In this document: piece by piece, positions 1 to 11,359 of the stretch
Position numbering within the stretch: position 1 is the stretch's first letter
Layout of the letters: the number at the start of each line of letters is the position of its first letter
Source of the DNA: Dinochytrium kinnereticum
Lineage: Eukaryota; Chytridiomycota; Chytridiomycetes; Chytridiales; Chytridiaceae
DNA: 23,769 nucleotides
Assembly (NCBI GenBank): GCA_027604005.1
Contig: JADGJT010000331.1
Coordinates: forward strand, 1,913 to 25,681
Direction of reading: 5' to 3'
Made by a program: the position numbers and the translations under genes
Notes under the pieces: generated by a model
What the model was told of the DNA's origin: nothing
Database searches by the model: none
Seen by the model: only the letters and a program-made list of their open reading frames with translations

Positions 1-1805
1 AAAAAAAAAAAAGAAAAAAAAAAAAGAAAGAAAGGAAAACGGAACCCACCGACTCTATGATCGAAACCGGATCACACTTAACAAAGCCCCCTCTCGAAAC
101 CAACTCATTGCAAACAGATCTCACAGAAAAGGCATAAGCCAAAGTCCCAGCCGTTTCAGCGGCAGATAATCCAACCATTGGCGAAAACGTGGCGATCATA
201 AGCGTTCGAGCGTTTCCGCCAATTCTAAAAAAATAGAATTAGGGGGTGACAACGAAATGCCAGAGACAGCGTTCTGGGGTTTTTTTCTTTTCTTTTCTTT
301 TTCTTTTTCTTTTTTTGAGGACCAAAGGGGAGAAAGGCAGGTGGGACTTACGAATCTTGGAGAAGGAGGGTTAGCTTCGAGTCTCTGTATGGAACGTGAC
401 CGCCTTCGTCTTTTTTTTTAACAGCATTGATAACACGTCCAAGGGTTAAGAGAGATTGATTGATTTGGCCAGCCTCTTTTTGGCCTTGATTTGCGACGCC
501 TGCATTATATGGTTTTTTTGTATTTTATATTTTTTATTTTAGTGAGAGAGGAGGTTTAGATGCCGACTTCACGAAAAGTAAAACAACAACTACAACCATT
601 GTAGCAAACCTGATTTTCCAACACATTCGGAGCCTAGAGGCAAAAATAGCAAACAGATAGGTGTTGGCTTAGGTCCCAAACTTTGCATTATACTTTACCT
701 GCCAAATCAACTAGCTTGAACCTTCCTCGCTTGTGGTACCCATCCGCGGTAAATTCTTTAACAGTCAACTGGCAAATAGTATGAGACCGGCTGCAGATAA
801 ATAAAATATAAAAAAACACCCCCGTAAAAAAAGTCTCAGAAACCATCCTCATCATCAAAACCACAGAAACCAACTAAAACCAAGCAATCATTTGAATGTC
901 GGACTCACCTTGACCTAGGATTCAGCAGCGTCTCTGCAGACTTTCGCTTGGACGCACAAAGCGCGATGCCGGCAATAAGATCCGCCGGGTCAAAGTAATC
1001 CACCTCCTTAGCATTTTCAACAAAGATCCCTTCCACCGCTTTCAAATCTCCCCTAATTCGTAGCTTTGGTGCGGGTTGAGCCGGATCAGTCAGAAGGTCC
1101 ACAAGCTCCTCATTGTATATCTCTAATATGAAAGAAAAAGGTATTTTAGCAGTGGATGGGGGCAACGCCCCAGTGAAACTACAACCAACCGATATAGGAC
1201 ATGGAAATGGCACAACCCGCTCCGATTTCTCCAAATATCATGCGAACGGCTCTGGGAAGAATTCCTTCACTTTCAGCAAGAGCTAAATCTCCAAAAATGG
1301 TGTGTGTCTTGCCAGATCCCTGACATAAGGCTCAGAGAAGAGTGCAGAACAATATCATCAGATCATGCTCACCGTAGGCCCGTATGCAAACACAGTCCCG
1401 ATAAAGCCATCAAGACAGGAACGGATCAATGGCTCAACTGAGCTCTGAAACACTTTCTCCTGCCCATCATCGGGACCAAAAACCTTGTCGTAAGCAAAGG
1501 ACTTATTGGCAGATGGGATGACGACGGTATTGGTGGACGCATTGCAACGGACCAAGACCGAGTCTGAAATAATCTTTGGAGGGTCTGATACGTGCCCGTT
1601 AACGCATTTATGAATCAGGAGTCGCGTTGAATCAATGGTGTCGGCTTCTGTGACGTTGCGGTGCTCCCACAAGTTTGAAATCTCTTTTCCATTCACGGGA
1701 CGGCATCGAGCGGCCACTGCCAGTGATAAGTATATTTGAATCAGAATCACGGCGTTGCTGCAGATCTAAACCTTGAATGGCTGTCCGTGCATTATCTGCC
1801 ATCAT
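1..1805 (-). CDS. Kinesin-5 (BimC/KIF11)-like motor protein, 5' part; 3' end lies outside the window
   Basis: ATP-driven microtubule motor; kinesin-5 proteins cross-link and slide spindle microtubules in mitosis. Exons that join in phase, from the 5' end: 1805-1772, 1716-1373, 1319-1190, 1122-909, 790-699, 633-610, 499-352, and 224 leftwards. The start is the ATGATG at 1805/1802. Visible motor motifs: beta1 VAARCRP (residues 12-18), P-loop GPTGSGKT (about 124-131, split by an intron after GPT), EIYNEEL, switch I NPRSSRSH, switch II LVDLAGSE (about 267-274), then [24 protein letters not shown] and [14 protein letters not shown]. The '[18 protein letters not shown]' string is typical of kinesin-5, so this subfamily is favoured over kinesin-4. 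Only the motor domain is seen; neck, stalk and BimC box would lie beyond position 1. The last bases are a poly-pyrimidine run on the coding strand, so where exon 8 ends is unclear. Family identity is near certain; the subfamily is inferred from motif similarity. Confidence 0.94.
276..317. repeat. Polypyrimidine/polypurine tract within a kinesin intron
   Basis: T-rich with regular C interruptions on the plus strand (TTTTCTTTTC units of about 5-6 nt). On the coding (minus) strand it is A/G-rich and lies in the middle of the 127-nt intron 225-351. Position 1-39 is a similar A-rich run. Simple-sequence origin is likely. Confidence 0.8.
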
Positions 1806-1879
1806 CTCAATGATGTCCGAACCCAATCGTCAGTGTTGATGCAGTTGCTGAGGGAACTTGTCACAAATAAAAAAAAGTC
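1806..1879. promoter_or_regulatory. Short divergent promoter between the kinesin and ELP6 genes
   Basis: Only 74 nt separate the kinesin start codon (minus strand) from the ELP6 start codon (plus strand). An A-rich stretch (about 1865-1877) precedes the ELP6 ATG. No clear TATA box can be named. Any core promoter elements and both 5' leaders must be packed in here or overlap the genes. This is inferred from gene layout only. Confidence 0.5.
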
Positions 1880-2823
1880 ATGTTCCCCACCCTTGAGGCT
1901 GCTGTTCAGTTTGAGCCTCCTCACCCTTCGTTCGAGGGAAAGCGATACCCCCGCACGATCCTGATCACCGATGAACTAAGAGCAGATGGATCCTTCTTGC
2001 TGCATCACTTTTTGGGCAGATGTCTGCGCAAATCTGAGGAGCGAGGGGCTGTTCTTGTTGGCTTAAGCAATTCTCTCACACATTACGATGCTGTAGCTAG
2101 GAAACTGGTGGGAATTGAAACGAGAGGAAGGATAAGGACTTAGTGTTTACTTAGGGATATAATCCGAAGCAGAGCAAGAGCTTTCGTTTTGTGGACTGCT
2201 TATCCCATCTGCATGATCTGTCAGGCCCGTTCCAAGTCCAAGGAGAATCCGACGACTCCCTTTCTTTACATCGGCTGAAAGCTCTATATAACGAAATAGT
2301 TGCGAAGCTTTCAGAAATGGAAAAGGAGAGTAATTCTTCGGAGCCGCGTGGGTTTTTGGTGGTTGTAGACGACCTTACAGCGCTATTATCCATTGGATTT
2401 GCTGCATTGGATGTTTTCCGCCTTTTCATGGCTGTTCGAGAGCATATCAACTCGGTAAGCCTTAGGCCGTCTATTTTAATTAATATGCAGTACAGATGGA
2501 GGGAACGCTGGTCGTTCTGCTCCACTCAGATCAGACAACATTACCCGACGTTGATCAGGTCAATTTACTGACGCAGGTACATGATGTTTGTGACTGTAGG
2601 CTTGCAGTTGAAGGACTCGAAAGCGGCTTCACTGATGGTGTTTCGGGACAGGCATGTTATGATCATCCATTTTATTCATTCTCGTTTACACATAATTATC
2701 TCCTCGCAGCTCTCGATCATGCGCGGTCCCAGGCTAAACGACACCAAGTTCATTCCCCAAACCCTTCTCTTCCATGTCGCCGAAACTGGTGTCAAGTTCT
2801 TTGCGCCAGGCCATGTCCCATAA
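1880..2823 (+). CDS. ELP6: Elongator complex protein 6
   Basis: Subunit of the Elp4-Elp5-Elp6 RecA-like hexamer of Elongator, which supports tRNA wobble-uridine (mcm5/ncm5) modification. Exons: 1880-2107, 2155-2454, 2496-2651, 2710-2823, giving 265 aa, the usual length for this family. Recognisable strings in order: ITDELRADGSFLLHHFL (residues about 29-45), VLVGLSNSLTHYDAVARKL, FRFVDCLSHL, FLVVVDDLTALL (a Walker-B-like strand), LVVLLHSD, and the C-terminal QLSIMRGPRLN...VKFFAPG. As is usual for Elp6, I see no Walker A lysine loop. The first intron is 47 nt and the second 41 nt. The third (2652-2709) starts with GC rather than GT, which is needed to give the conserved SGQ-LSI join. It is divergent from the kinesin gene and followed on the same strand by the Trm3 gene. 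Confidence 0.92.
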
Positions 2824-3141
2824 ATAAAGAAAAAACCGCTTCCGTAGATTCAAAAGGACCTTGCATACCTTCACATTCATTCTTAAACCACAGCAAGGAT
2901 TTCTGACCAGCTTTATGAAAGAAGTAAGCCAATTTTAGTTGCTTCATGAGATTGGAAAGCGACATGGCATCCGTACATTCCTGACCAGTGATCGGATACC
3001 CCTATAAATCTTTCATGAGAGCCACCATTTTCTGGTGAGTGAATCTCATAAACGGTAAAGGATTGAGGGCTAAACGAGCTTGCCTCATGCTCTAGCCTTT
3101 GGTCAAGGTGTGATGTGGGATTTTTTGCAATCCTGACAATC
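2824..3141. other. Intergenic spacer between ELP6 and the Trm3-like gene
   Basis: 318 nt after the ELP6 stop. It should hold the ELP6 3' end (an AATAAA lies at 2821-2826, overlapping the stop codon) and the promoter of the next gene. A 108-codon minus-strand frame covers 2913-3239 but has no recognisable motif and overlaps exon 2 of the next gene, so I treat it as chance. Confidence 0.5.
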
Positions 3142-6100
3142 ATGACGAATCTAAAAAGTGTACTGAAGGTTAGAACAGGCCGTTGTTTACACAGATAAAA
3201 ATAAACACCCGTCTTTAGGCGCTTCCAGTTGAAGCGCATCAGTCCCTAATAGAAGCTCTATTCAATGGAATTCGTGAGAAGGATGGGAAATGGGATCATG
3301 ACAATGTTGATGCTCTGCTACAAACCCTTGATGTTGTATTGGGAACGAGCAACGAGGATGAGGTTCGTGTAGATCTTATTAACAAGTGCAATTGCTGACT
3401 GAGTATCCCAGAAGATTATTCCGTTGATAAAAAGGTTTGATGAGCAGGTTTTGGCTCCTTATGCATCCGATTCAAGTGGTGAAGTGTCGTTCATTCACCA
3501 AGGAAAAGGTAAAGCACTCATTTTTTTGGACTCATCCTTGTCGCCAACTCGCATTCTGCTTTAGTCATACGATCAGCTGCAAGCTATGCGTTAAGGCTCC
3601 CTCGATCATATGGAGAAACACTTATTCAACAGCTGGCGGACTGTATGGCATGGAGCATTTCAAGATCTCTCAATAGGGGGTTTGGGGACGACGATTTTGA
3701 CTCTGGACTTGAAGACGACACCTTTTCCTCCTTGGACGTACCAGAATTTTTAAATGAATGCCACGTGCATCTCCCAACGAAAGAATCACAAAGAACCAGT
3801 CAACCCCGACTTGAAATATCTGCTGCGTTCAGGGTCCTCCAATCTATTCTCTCCCAGATGAAAGAAATTGGGTTTAACGATCCCCTTCTCCGTTCAGGTC
3901 TCCAAAAATGCTTTTCTCTCTCCATCATATACCTTTTCGGATCGGGGAACACTTCATTCCGCACACAGCTCCGCAGCGATATCATACCAGCCTTCCTCTC
4001 CTCCTCGATTCTATTTGAAGATGCTTTCGCAAGAAGATCATGGGGCCAGTTACTATGGTCGCGCGTGGAGATGCTGTATGACCGAACGTTCCCGAATGCT
4101 GAGAGACTTCGGAGGGAGGTGCCAGGGTTTTTGAGTAGGTCGTTTGACTTTTTTCATGGGATGGAGTTAGTAGGAGGAAAACCCAAGTTTCGGGGAAGTG
4201 ATTTTGTCGCGTTAGACTTGAGAGAAATGGGCCTTTTCTGGAAGATCATACAGGTTGGCTAGTTATATTGCATTGGGGTTTCTAACTCGGCCGGTTTAAA
4301 GAATGGACTCCTGAGTACTGATCCCTCTTACTCAAAATACTCGGTATTCCTGTTGAAGCGTGCAGTTGATTTCTCTGTTCGCTTCAACAAAGCATATTCT
4401 GTTGAGCATTCGTGGTCACCGTAAGTTTCTGCTGAGGAATTCCGGAGCACCAACATCTTGCAGATTTTTCAGCTGGGACGATGATTGCTCAAAAGAATGG
4501 GGGCTGTTATGGGAGGAATATTGTACATTTTATGAGGTCTTTGCCGAATCTCCTCTTCATTTGGTTGAGGTATGAATTTATTTGTTGTCTTTACTTGAAA
4601 CCTTATGAAAAATTTTATCTTCGAAGCCAATCGTTCCGAAACTCCCAGGACTCCTGCGTCCTAGGGGTGTAAAAAATAATGTACAGCTACACGATATTTG
4701 GTGGCTTGCGCTTATCTACAGGGGTTTATGTAGCCGAATAGTACCGAATCGGAAGATTATATTTGAGCATTTGCTTAAGACTGAGGATGAGAGAACCCTC
4801 GAGTGCCTATGCTCTGATTTTGAGTACTTATTTGGTTCGTCTTTTTATCGGCTTTACGTTTCTTTTCACTACTGTAATTATATATTCAAAAATAACAATA
4901 TAAAATTAGACTCTTTTCTTCCGAGAATAGATGAAGCGAGCTTATTCAATATATCCGGCCTCGGTTCATACATGTCCGTTTTTGGCGAGCTCGTTATCAA
5001 CTTTATGCCAAAACTCATAAGAGGCTTTGGAACATATGAGCGAAAGGTACCTTAGTGAAAGGAATACTAATTAATGATTCTTAATTAAGAAACAATGTTT
5101 GGGGAGGCTATTCAAGTTCTTTGATCACTGTAACTCCCGCATTGCCGTTCTTTACATGATGATGGGTGTTGAGCTTTTCGCCTCAAGTGAGGTTTTGCAT
5201 GAAGAGCGAGGATACTTAGGCCCCCAGGAGCTTTCATCGATTCGAAACCTGATCGATGGTGACCGAGCGGTAACAATTTGGACGTAAGTGATTTTTTTCT
5301 TCTTCGATATCTCGATTAATTACCTTTTCTTTTCTTTTTGGGAAAAAAAAGAACTCCAGACGCCAGATTGCTTGTTCGCCGCCTTGGCCTTCACATATTG
5401 AGTAGGCTTGCTGATAGGTCGACCTTATACTGGGATGATATTAGATTGACGATGGCAATTTTGGCCGAGCCCCGTGCTTACAAGAGGCATTCTGTGGATT
5501 ATTTAATGGCTCGAGATTTATGCGTGAAGGGGTTCAGCTCAGATTTACCTAGAACCGCACAAGTATGGCTGAAGGAATCTGTTCGAGATGCTATTGCACT
5601 CTTTATTGAGCTACCAGCTGGTAAATACTTTTAAATACTTGTAGCTTTCAAAGTTTTTGTCAGAATGTTTCTAAATTGAAAAAACTAACAAACCTAAGAC
5701 ACATCGTACGATGCCCAGATCCGCTATGCAAGGAGCATATCTCTTATGGCCACTTTCCTCCTACGACAAGATGACGGAAACCCGAACGGTCTAAAGGAAG
5801 CTTTAGTGCCTTTAGATTCGCGATTAATACGACTAAGGACTGGAAGCGTCTACGCCTCTGAAGGCCTTGTCGAGCGTTGCATAATCCTCACTAATCAGCT
5901 GCTCTCACGGTTTAAGGAATGCGATGAAGGTTTGAATATAGAATATGAGTGGGAGAGCTTTCCACAGCAGAGGGACGAGGTTTTTGATGTCGTCAAGGAG
6001 GAGCTCTTTGCATTAAAGGGAATGCCGTTCGACATGATCGAAGAGTATTGCCATCTTTTAAAGGCGTTACTTGATATGCCATCCGAAAGTTCTTTGATTG

Positions 6101-9100
6101 GGAGGTTGCTGGATTTATGGGATGTCAGCTGGGAGACACTTGAGCCAAAGAGTACGTTTTATTTTATTTGAAATGAAGTGCGTGACTCAATATTTAGGCG
6201 ACGGGCAGGCCAGTGTTTTTGCAGATGAGGCTCGGAAGTTCTCGTCGTTTAAAGTCATGGAGATTGTTCTAGCTAAGGCTACAGAAATATCTTTCTTCCG
6301 TCTTTCACGATGCGACAAGGACGCTCTTAAATTTCTTTTTGTTGAATGCGGACTTCAGCGTTCTCTGAATTCAAATGAGGAAAGGTAAGGGGTAAAACCT
6401 TGTATATCAAACCTAAAGGCTCTTAAAGAAATACAAATTGGTCTGAGCTGCAACATTTTTACCAAAACGCCCAATTTGACTGCATCCGATCTCTCAATAA
6501 GTACTTAACTGCCTCTTCCACGAAGGACGGCAAAAGTTCGGGGGAAGTAGCGAAACTGGCATTCTCTTTATGTCTCGAAGGCTTATCGGATGCATCGTAC
6601 TTTACCGGTCCGTGCATGTTCCGTCTCGCCTCCGCTTTGTTAAACGAAGACTGGAAGATTGAAAAGGAGGATGTTGAAACTATCACCAGGGTTGGAAAGT
6701 TCCTTGTTGAAGAGAATTGGAACAACGCAAAGTTTTTCATTGACATTGTTCGAGAATTTGCGACAACAATCTTCCATCGGTGTGTCTTGGCCACTGATTT
6801 CGGGGATGATGGAAATGCAGAAGTTGAGAAGGTATTGCAAACTTTGTTTCGTTTTTCTTCAATACAAATCCTCCTAAGCTTATGATATTCTGATGTAAGG
6901 CATTTGCGATATTCTTTGACTGGGGTGAGCTTAAAATGCCAATTGTCCCGAGTATGGCAAAATCATGCCTAGATTTCTGGTCAAAAGCTATCTCCGACGA
7001 TCCAAAGGACCAGAATGAAAAGGGAATAGCTTTGAAAAGCTTAAAGCGGCTTAAAAGTATGTTTATTCGGCTTCTTCTTTTTGGGCCATTATGGGATTTG
7101 AATAAGGATCAAAGGAGATTGGATGCATCTATCTCTTTAAAAGTCCGTGAAATGGATAAATTGTCCAGCAAGGGCAATGCCGGTATTGACTTTGAGGAAG
7201 TTCAAGGGTAACAAAAGCCAATGACTTTATCTCTAACGCGGCGATAGCACTGCAGAAATGAATTTTAGTTGCAAAGACTTTACGATTCGAGTGAGAGGTA
7301 TTTCAAGCGGAAATGTTAGAATCCTAATTGATATACAGCGAACGACATTTTAGCTCGCTTAGATCCAGCTAACACTGAAGAGCGAGATTTAGCTATTGCT
7401 ATCGCTTCCGAGTTGCTGAGATTGTATCTCATGGGGGAGTATAATGCCTTATTCGCATCATCTATAGAGCACAGACTTCAGGTAAAGTTTTAAAAGATGT
7501 CGTCTGGTGGTGCTGATCATGAGATATATAAAAGCTTCGATTGTGGTGCTCTATTCACGTGCTTTTAAATCATATACCTGACAAAGACCTGGAGAAATTC
7601 TTTATTCAACTTCTTGATTGCCTTGATATTGATTCAGTGATATCCACCCGCTTCTACATTGAGGTAACAACTACAGAAAAGGCTCGATGCTGATTTGAGG
7701 ATAGTGGGCTGCATTACGTTTGATGATTAGAGACCCTCGATTGATTTCATTTTTCTTCAAGTTGAGCAAATAGTCTTTTCAATCTCAAACTAACTCAATC
7801 TAGGCGTCTTCAACGCTTTGACAAGAAAGCCCATATCGTATGCTCGTACTTGCTTATGGCATTACATATCGGACGCCACATTCCTGCAGATGATCAAAAG
7901 ATCTTTTTTCCCCAGGCGTTCGATTGCCTTATGCCGTGGATAACTACGAACCATTTCAGCATCAGGCTCTATGCGCAATATGCTGTCCACCAATGCTGGA
8001 AGATGTGCAACTCGCCTACGTCACCTTCTTACCTTCGAGAAATCGCCGCAGCAAGCCCCATAGCCTTGGCCGCTGACTTCCTCGAGCAGAATCCTGATTG
8101 TGTCAAGCATCGGCAGAAGGCGGATAAGATGTACTTTTTAAGCGAGGCGTTTGATCCCGTTAGAGATGTCACAATTGATTTCATCTTTCACGGAGCGATG
8201 ATTGTTGCTGATGTGACAGAGGAAGAGCGTATCTCATCGGTAAAACACAATCGGTTGATTTTTGTGACCATAACTTCTCGCAGCAAGCTTTTCACAGAAT
8301 TAACCCATCGCCAGGACGGAAATTGCCTTTAAACCACGACAGTAACCGGCGAGCATTGTGGATTCCGGGAGGGACAGAGTAGGCGGCAGGTTTTCTGTGC
8401 TTTTTTTAATTTTGAAAGGGCACAGCCCACTCGCGCAGATGGACTTGAGCAGAGCGTGCAGGTTGATGCACCACTCCAACGCAAAATTGTTCCTTGGGAG
8501 ACAATGATGATGACCGATATTGATGTTTCTCAAGCGAGAGAGGAGCATCTAAAGGTATGGCTGATTTGTGCAATCTTCTCTTATTTGTCCATTAGAAAAC
8601 TAGAAATACTCTCATTGTCGTTGCCACCCTTGTTTCAAAACCGCCAAATCTGGGAGGACTTTGCAGGTAAGTTAATTTTAATGTTTAAGTTAGTGACTCT
8701 TGTACCTTTCAAATGAAGAACTTGTGAAATATTCAATGCGGAACTATTGGTATTAGGAAATATAAAAGTTAAGGATGATCCAACGTTTCAATCAACGTCC
8801 GTGACAGCTGATAAGTGGATGCCATTCTTGGAGGTTTGTAATAAAGAGTACATTCTATGTGTTGAATTTCTATGTGCAGGTACGCGAACCTGATCTGGTC
8901 AGCTACCTTTTGAGGAAAAAGGAAGAAGGATACTCCATTCTTGGAATCGAACAAGCGACAACTAGCGTCAGCCTAGAAAAATTTGAGTTCCCTAAGCAAA
9001 GTGTCTTAGTTCTCGGTAGGTGGCTTTGGCTCTCTGGCTATCCACTACTTTGACCTGCCGAACTTTGGCTAATTTTTACCTTTTCTCGACGACTAAAGGT

Positions 9101-9253
9101 AAAGAGCGGGAGGGAATACCGGCCCACATTATGCCAGTATTGGATTACATTCTTGAGATTCCCCAGTTAGGGATTATCAGATCGCTGAATGTTCACGTCT
9201 CTGGCGCCCTCATTATTTGGGAGTATAGTCGGCAGCTGGCTATCAAGAATTGA
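3142..9253 (+). CDS. TRM3: TARBP1/Trm3-type tRNA (guanosine-18) 2'-O-methyltransferase
   Basis: SpoU-class SAM-dependent enzyme expected to form Gm18 in the tRNA D-loop. I join 25 exons: 3142-3168, 3219-3362, 3412-3508, 3565-4253, 4302-4420, 4464-4569, 4627-4834, 4910-5046, 5090-5283, 5352-5620, 5699-6151, 6198-6384, 6429-6831, 6900-7199, 7269-7290, 7339-7481, 7535-7663, 7705-7760, 7804-8239, 8284-8378, 8419-8554, 8596-8666, 8719-8833, 8880-9015, 9099-9253. The sum is 4827 nt, 1608 aa, close to human TARBP1. The N-terminal about 1400 residues are helical-repeat-like. Near the C-terminus lie QRKIVPW and the SpoU knot: motif 1 [21 protein letters not shown] (from N1454), motif 2 LGKEREGIP (from L1557), motif 3 SLNVHVSGA (from S1586). 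The exon 14-16 joins (7199-7339) are the least sure; the phase-compatible choice uses a weak donor at 7200 and a 22-nt exon. The start ATG at 3142 is the first in frame. Confidence 0.94.
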
Positions 9254-9500
9254 CAATAGTGTTTAATACAACTGCAGAGTGTTGTTCACAACGAAGTATG
9301 GAACTTTAGGATGCGCTAGCCTGTCTAAATCAAAATTTCTCATAAGTTCATCAATGCATTATTGCTTTCTGGGCCAACCATTTCAATTATAGATTCTTTG
9401 GGTTTGAGAGTCCAACCCTTTTTAGCTTTAGAAACACCAGTGCCAAGTGTCAGAAAACTGTGTCTTCTCGCTCGCTCCAAAAATTTTCTAGATACCTCCA
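9254..9500. promoter_or_regulatory. Spacer and presumed promoter of serine hydrolase A
   Basis: 247 nt between the stop of the Trm3 gene and the ATG of the first serine hydrolase. It holds no open frame of note. It carries the terminator/polyadenylation region of one gene and the 5' region of the next, with no specific element I can name. Confidence 0.4.
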
Positions 9501-11359
9501 ATGAGTGAGACTCGACCTCTTTTGACCAACCCTCGCCGCGATGAGGACGGCATCCTTGAGCGTGCTGAGAGGGCCACTCGGTCCTTCAGCCGCCGAGCAT
9601 TGATCATTGTGGTTTTCATTGGGACTCTAGTCGGGACCCTGTCACTTGTTCTTCTGGTCAACAGCCTGTCTTGGATGTCGCCCGTACGTTCAATCAACTA
9701 CGGCACCCTCTCCGTCGAGTTAGAGGCGCTGCGTAAGGAGTATGGAGTCAAAGGATTTGCCATGGGTGTAGTGAAGGATGGCGTCCTTGTGCACGGCGAA
9801 GCCTTTGGGGATCGTAACGATGCGGGTGAAAAGGTCGACCTTGATACAATCTTCGAGATTGGTTCCCTTACCAAAGCCTTCACCTCATTTTCTATCGCTT
9901 CTCTTGTTCAAGAAAAGCTATTGAGCTGGGACACCCCCGTATCCGAACTTTACGATGTTGAATTTAAAGACCCTGTCACGAACAATCAGGCGAACCTCGT
10001 TGATGTCCTCTCCCACCGGACGGTTCGTTTGGAAGGACTACTGAAGTGTGATGTATTGATGCATCTGTTTCATATAGGGCCTTCCCTCTCACGCTTACTT
10101 TGCGACCAAGAATCTATCACTAGTTTCCTCCAACATAAAGTATCTGGAGCCTACTGCACAACTTCGACAAAAGTTCCAGTACAGTAATCTTATGTATGGC
10201 ATTGCTGGGCTCATCGGCGGTAAGGCTTATGGAAAAGGGTGGCATAGTCTCATCGCGGATCGAATCCTCACTCCCTTGGGAATGTCTCGTACCTTTACTC
10301 ATTTTAATGATGCCCGGAATTCCTCAAACGTTGCTGACGGCTTTGACGGAGATCAACCTGTTGAACCTAGGAAAAGCCCCTTGATGGAGTCCGTAGCGTC
10401 TGCTGCATCTATTTCGTCCACCATTAATGACAGTAGGAGCATTTTATGATGGTAGAGCTAAACATTCCTTAGTGGCAAAGTGGGCCGCTGTTTGGCAAAG
10501 AAAAGGCAAGTCGCTTTCAGGGGAAGCTTTAATCGATGAAACCCACTTTTCGAAGCTGGTTCAGCAATATATCACGATCGATTCATCTGCGCCATTTGAT
10601 TTCAATGCATGTAAGCCTATTGCGGAATATTCATATTTAATAATGTTGAAGATGGGCTGGGACAGAGTATATCTATGTATCGTGGAAAGAAAATGTACAG
10701 CCACCTTGGCGGCACCTTTTCTCAAGCCAGCGCGTTTATTACTTTCCCCGATGAGAATATTTCAATCATACTTTTGTCGAACAATTGCAACAATTTCGCT
10801 AGCGTGGCCTCTAAATTGTCGATAGATAGGTACCTGCCGAAACTCTGGCGGTCTCATGCTAAACTCTTGCAATAGAATCATCTTCCCCAGTCTTCCAGAG
10901 GTTGGCTGGGTTGCTATAATTGACGCGGAAGAAGAGCTAGAAGCCAAAAAAGAGTTGGCAGAGTTTGAGAGGCTCGAGAAACTCCGGCAATCTGGAAACC
11001 CAAGCCCCTCACTCCCCGCTTCAAAGTTTGTCGGAGTCTACAGTTATCCTGGCTATGGCACGATTGAGATCCTCCGTTACAATTTGACAGATGATAATCT
11101 TGATCTTTACGCGAAATTTACCGAGCTTAACCATCCTCCTTTCTTCCATCTCAAGCACTGGTTCAATGAGACATATGGAGCAATAAGCGATTCTTACTTC
11201 TTCGAGAAGGACTCGCCTACTAGAAATCGTTATGGAGGTCCACGCTATTTGATCACCTTCACGAAAGGCGTTGACGCTGACGGCAATGAAAGCATTGTGT
11301 CATTCAGCTGCGCCTTTGAGCCTGCACTCCCTCCTTTTGTCTTTGAGCGTGTTGTCTAG
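9501..11359 (+). CDS. Serine hydrolase A: membrane-anchored class C beta-lactamase-fold protein with DUF3471-like tail
   Basis: Five exons join in phase: 9501-10022, 10078-10432, 10473-10610, 10652-10829, 10876-11359, giving 558 aa. Layout: cytosolic tail with E-T-R-P-L-L at residues 3-8; one transmembrane helix at about 33-55 (ALIIVVFIGTLVGTLSLVLL), so a type II topology; beta-lactamase/esterase domain with S122-L-T-K125, Y209-S-N211 and H356-L-G358; then a C-terminal DUF3471-like domain (VGVYSYPGYG ... LKHWFNETYGA). All three catalytic motifs are kept, so it is probably active as an esterase, peptidase or similar; the substrate is unknown. It is the most divergent of three tandem copies: it lacks two introns found in the others and has H-L-G where they have H-G-G. 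The intron at 10433-10472 is only 40 nt. PF00144 family identity is sure by motif; function is not. Confidence 0.9.

Noticed and set aside
2577..2599. Possible 23-nt intron in ELP6 (GTACAT...TAG)
   Set aside because: Too short to splice, and reading through keeps the frame and gives a good Elp6-like strand.
2913..3239. 108-codon minus-strand frame between ELP6 and the Trm3-like gene
   Set aside because: No motif or domain is visible, and it overlaps exons 1-2 of the well-supported plus-strand gene; chance open frame.
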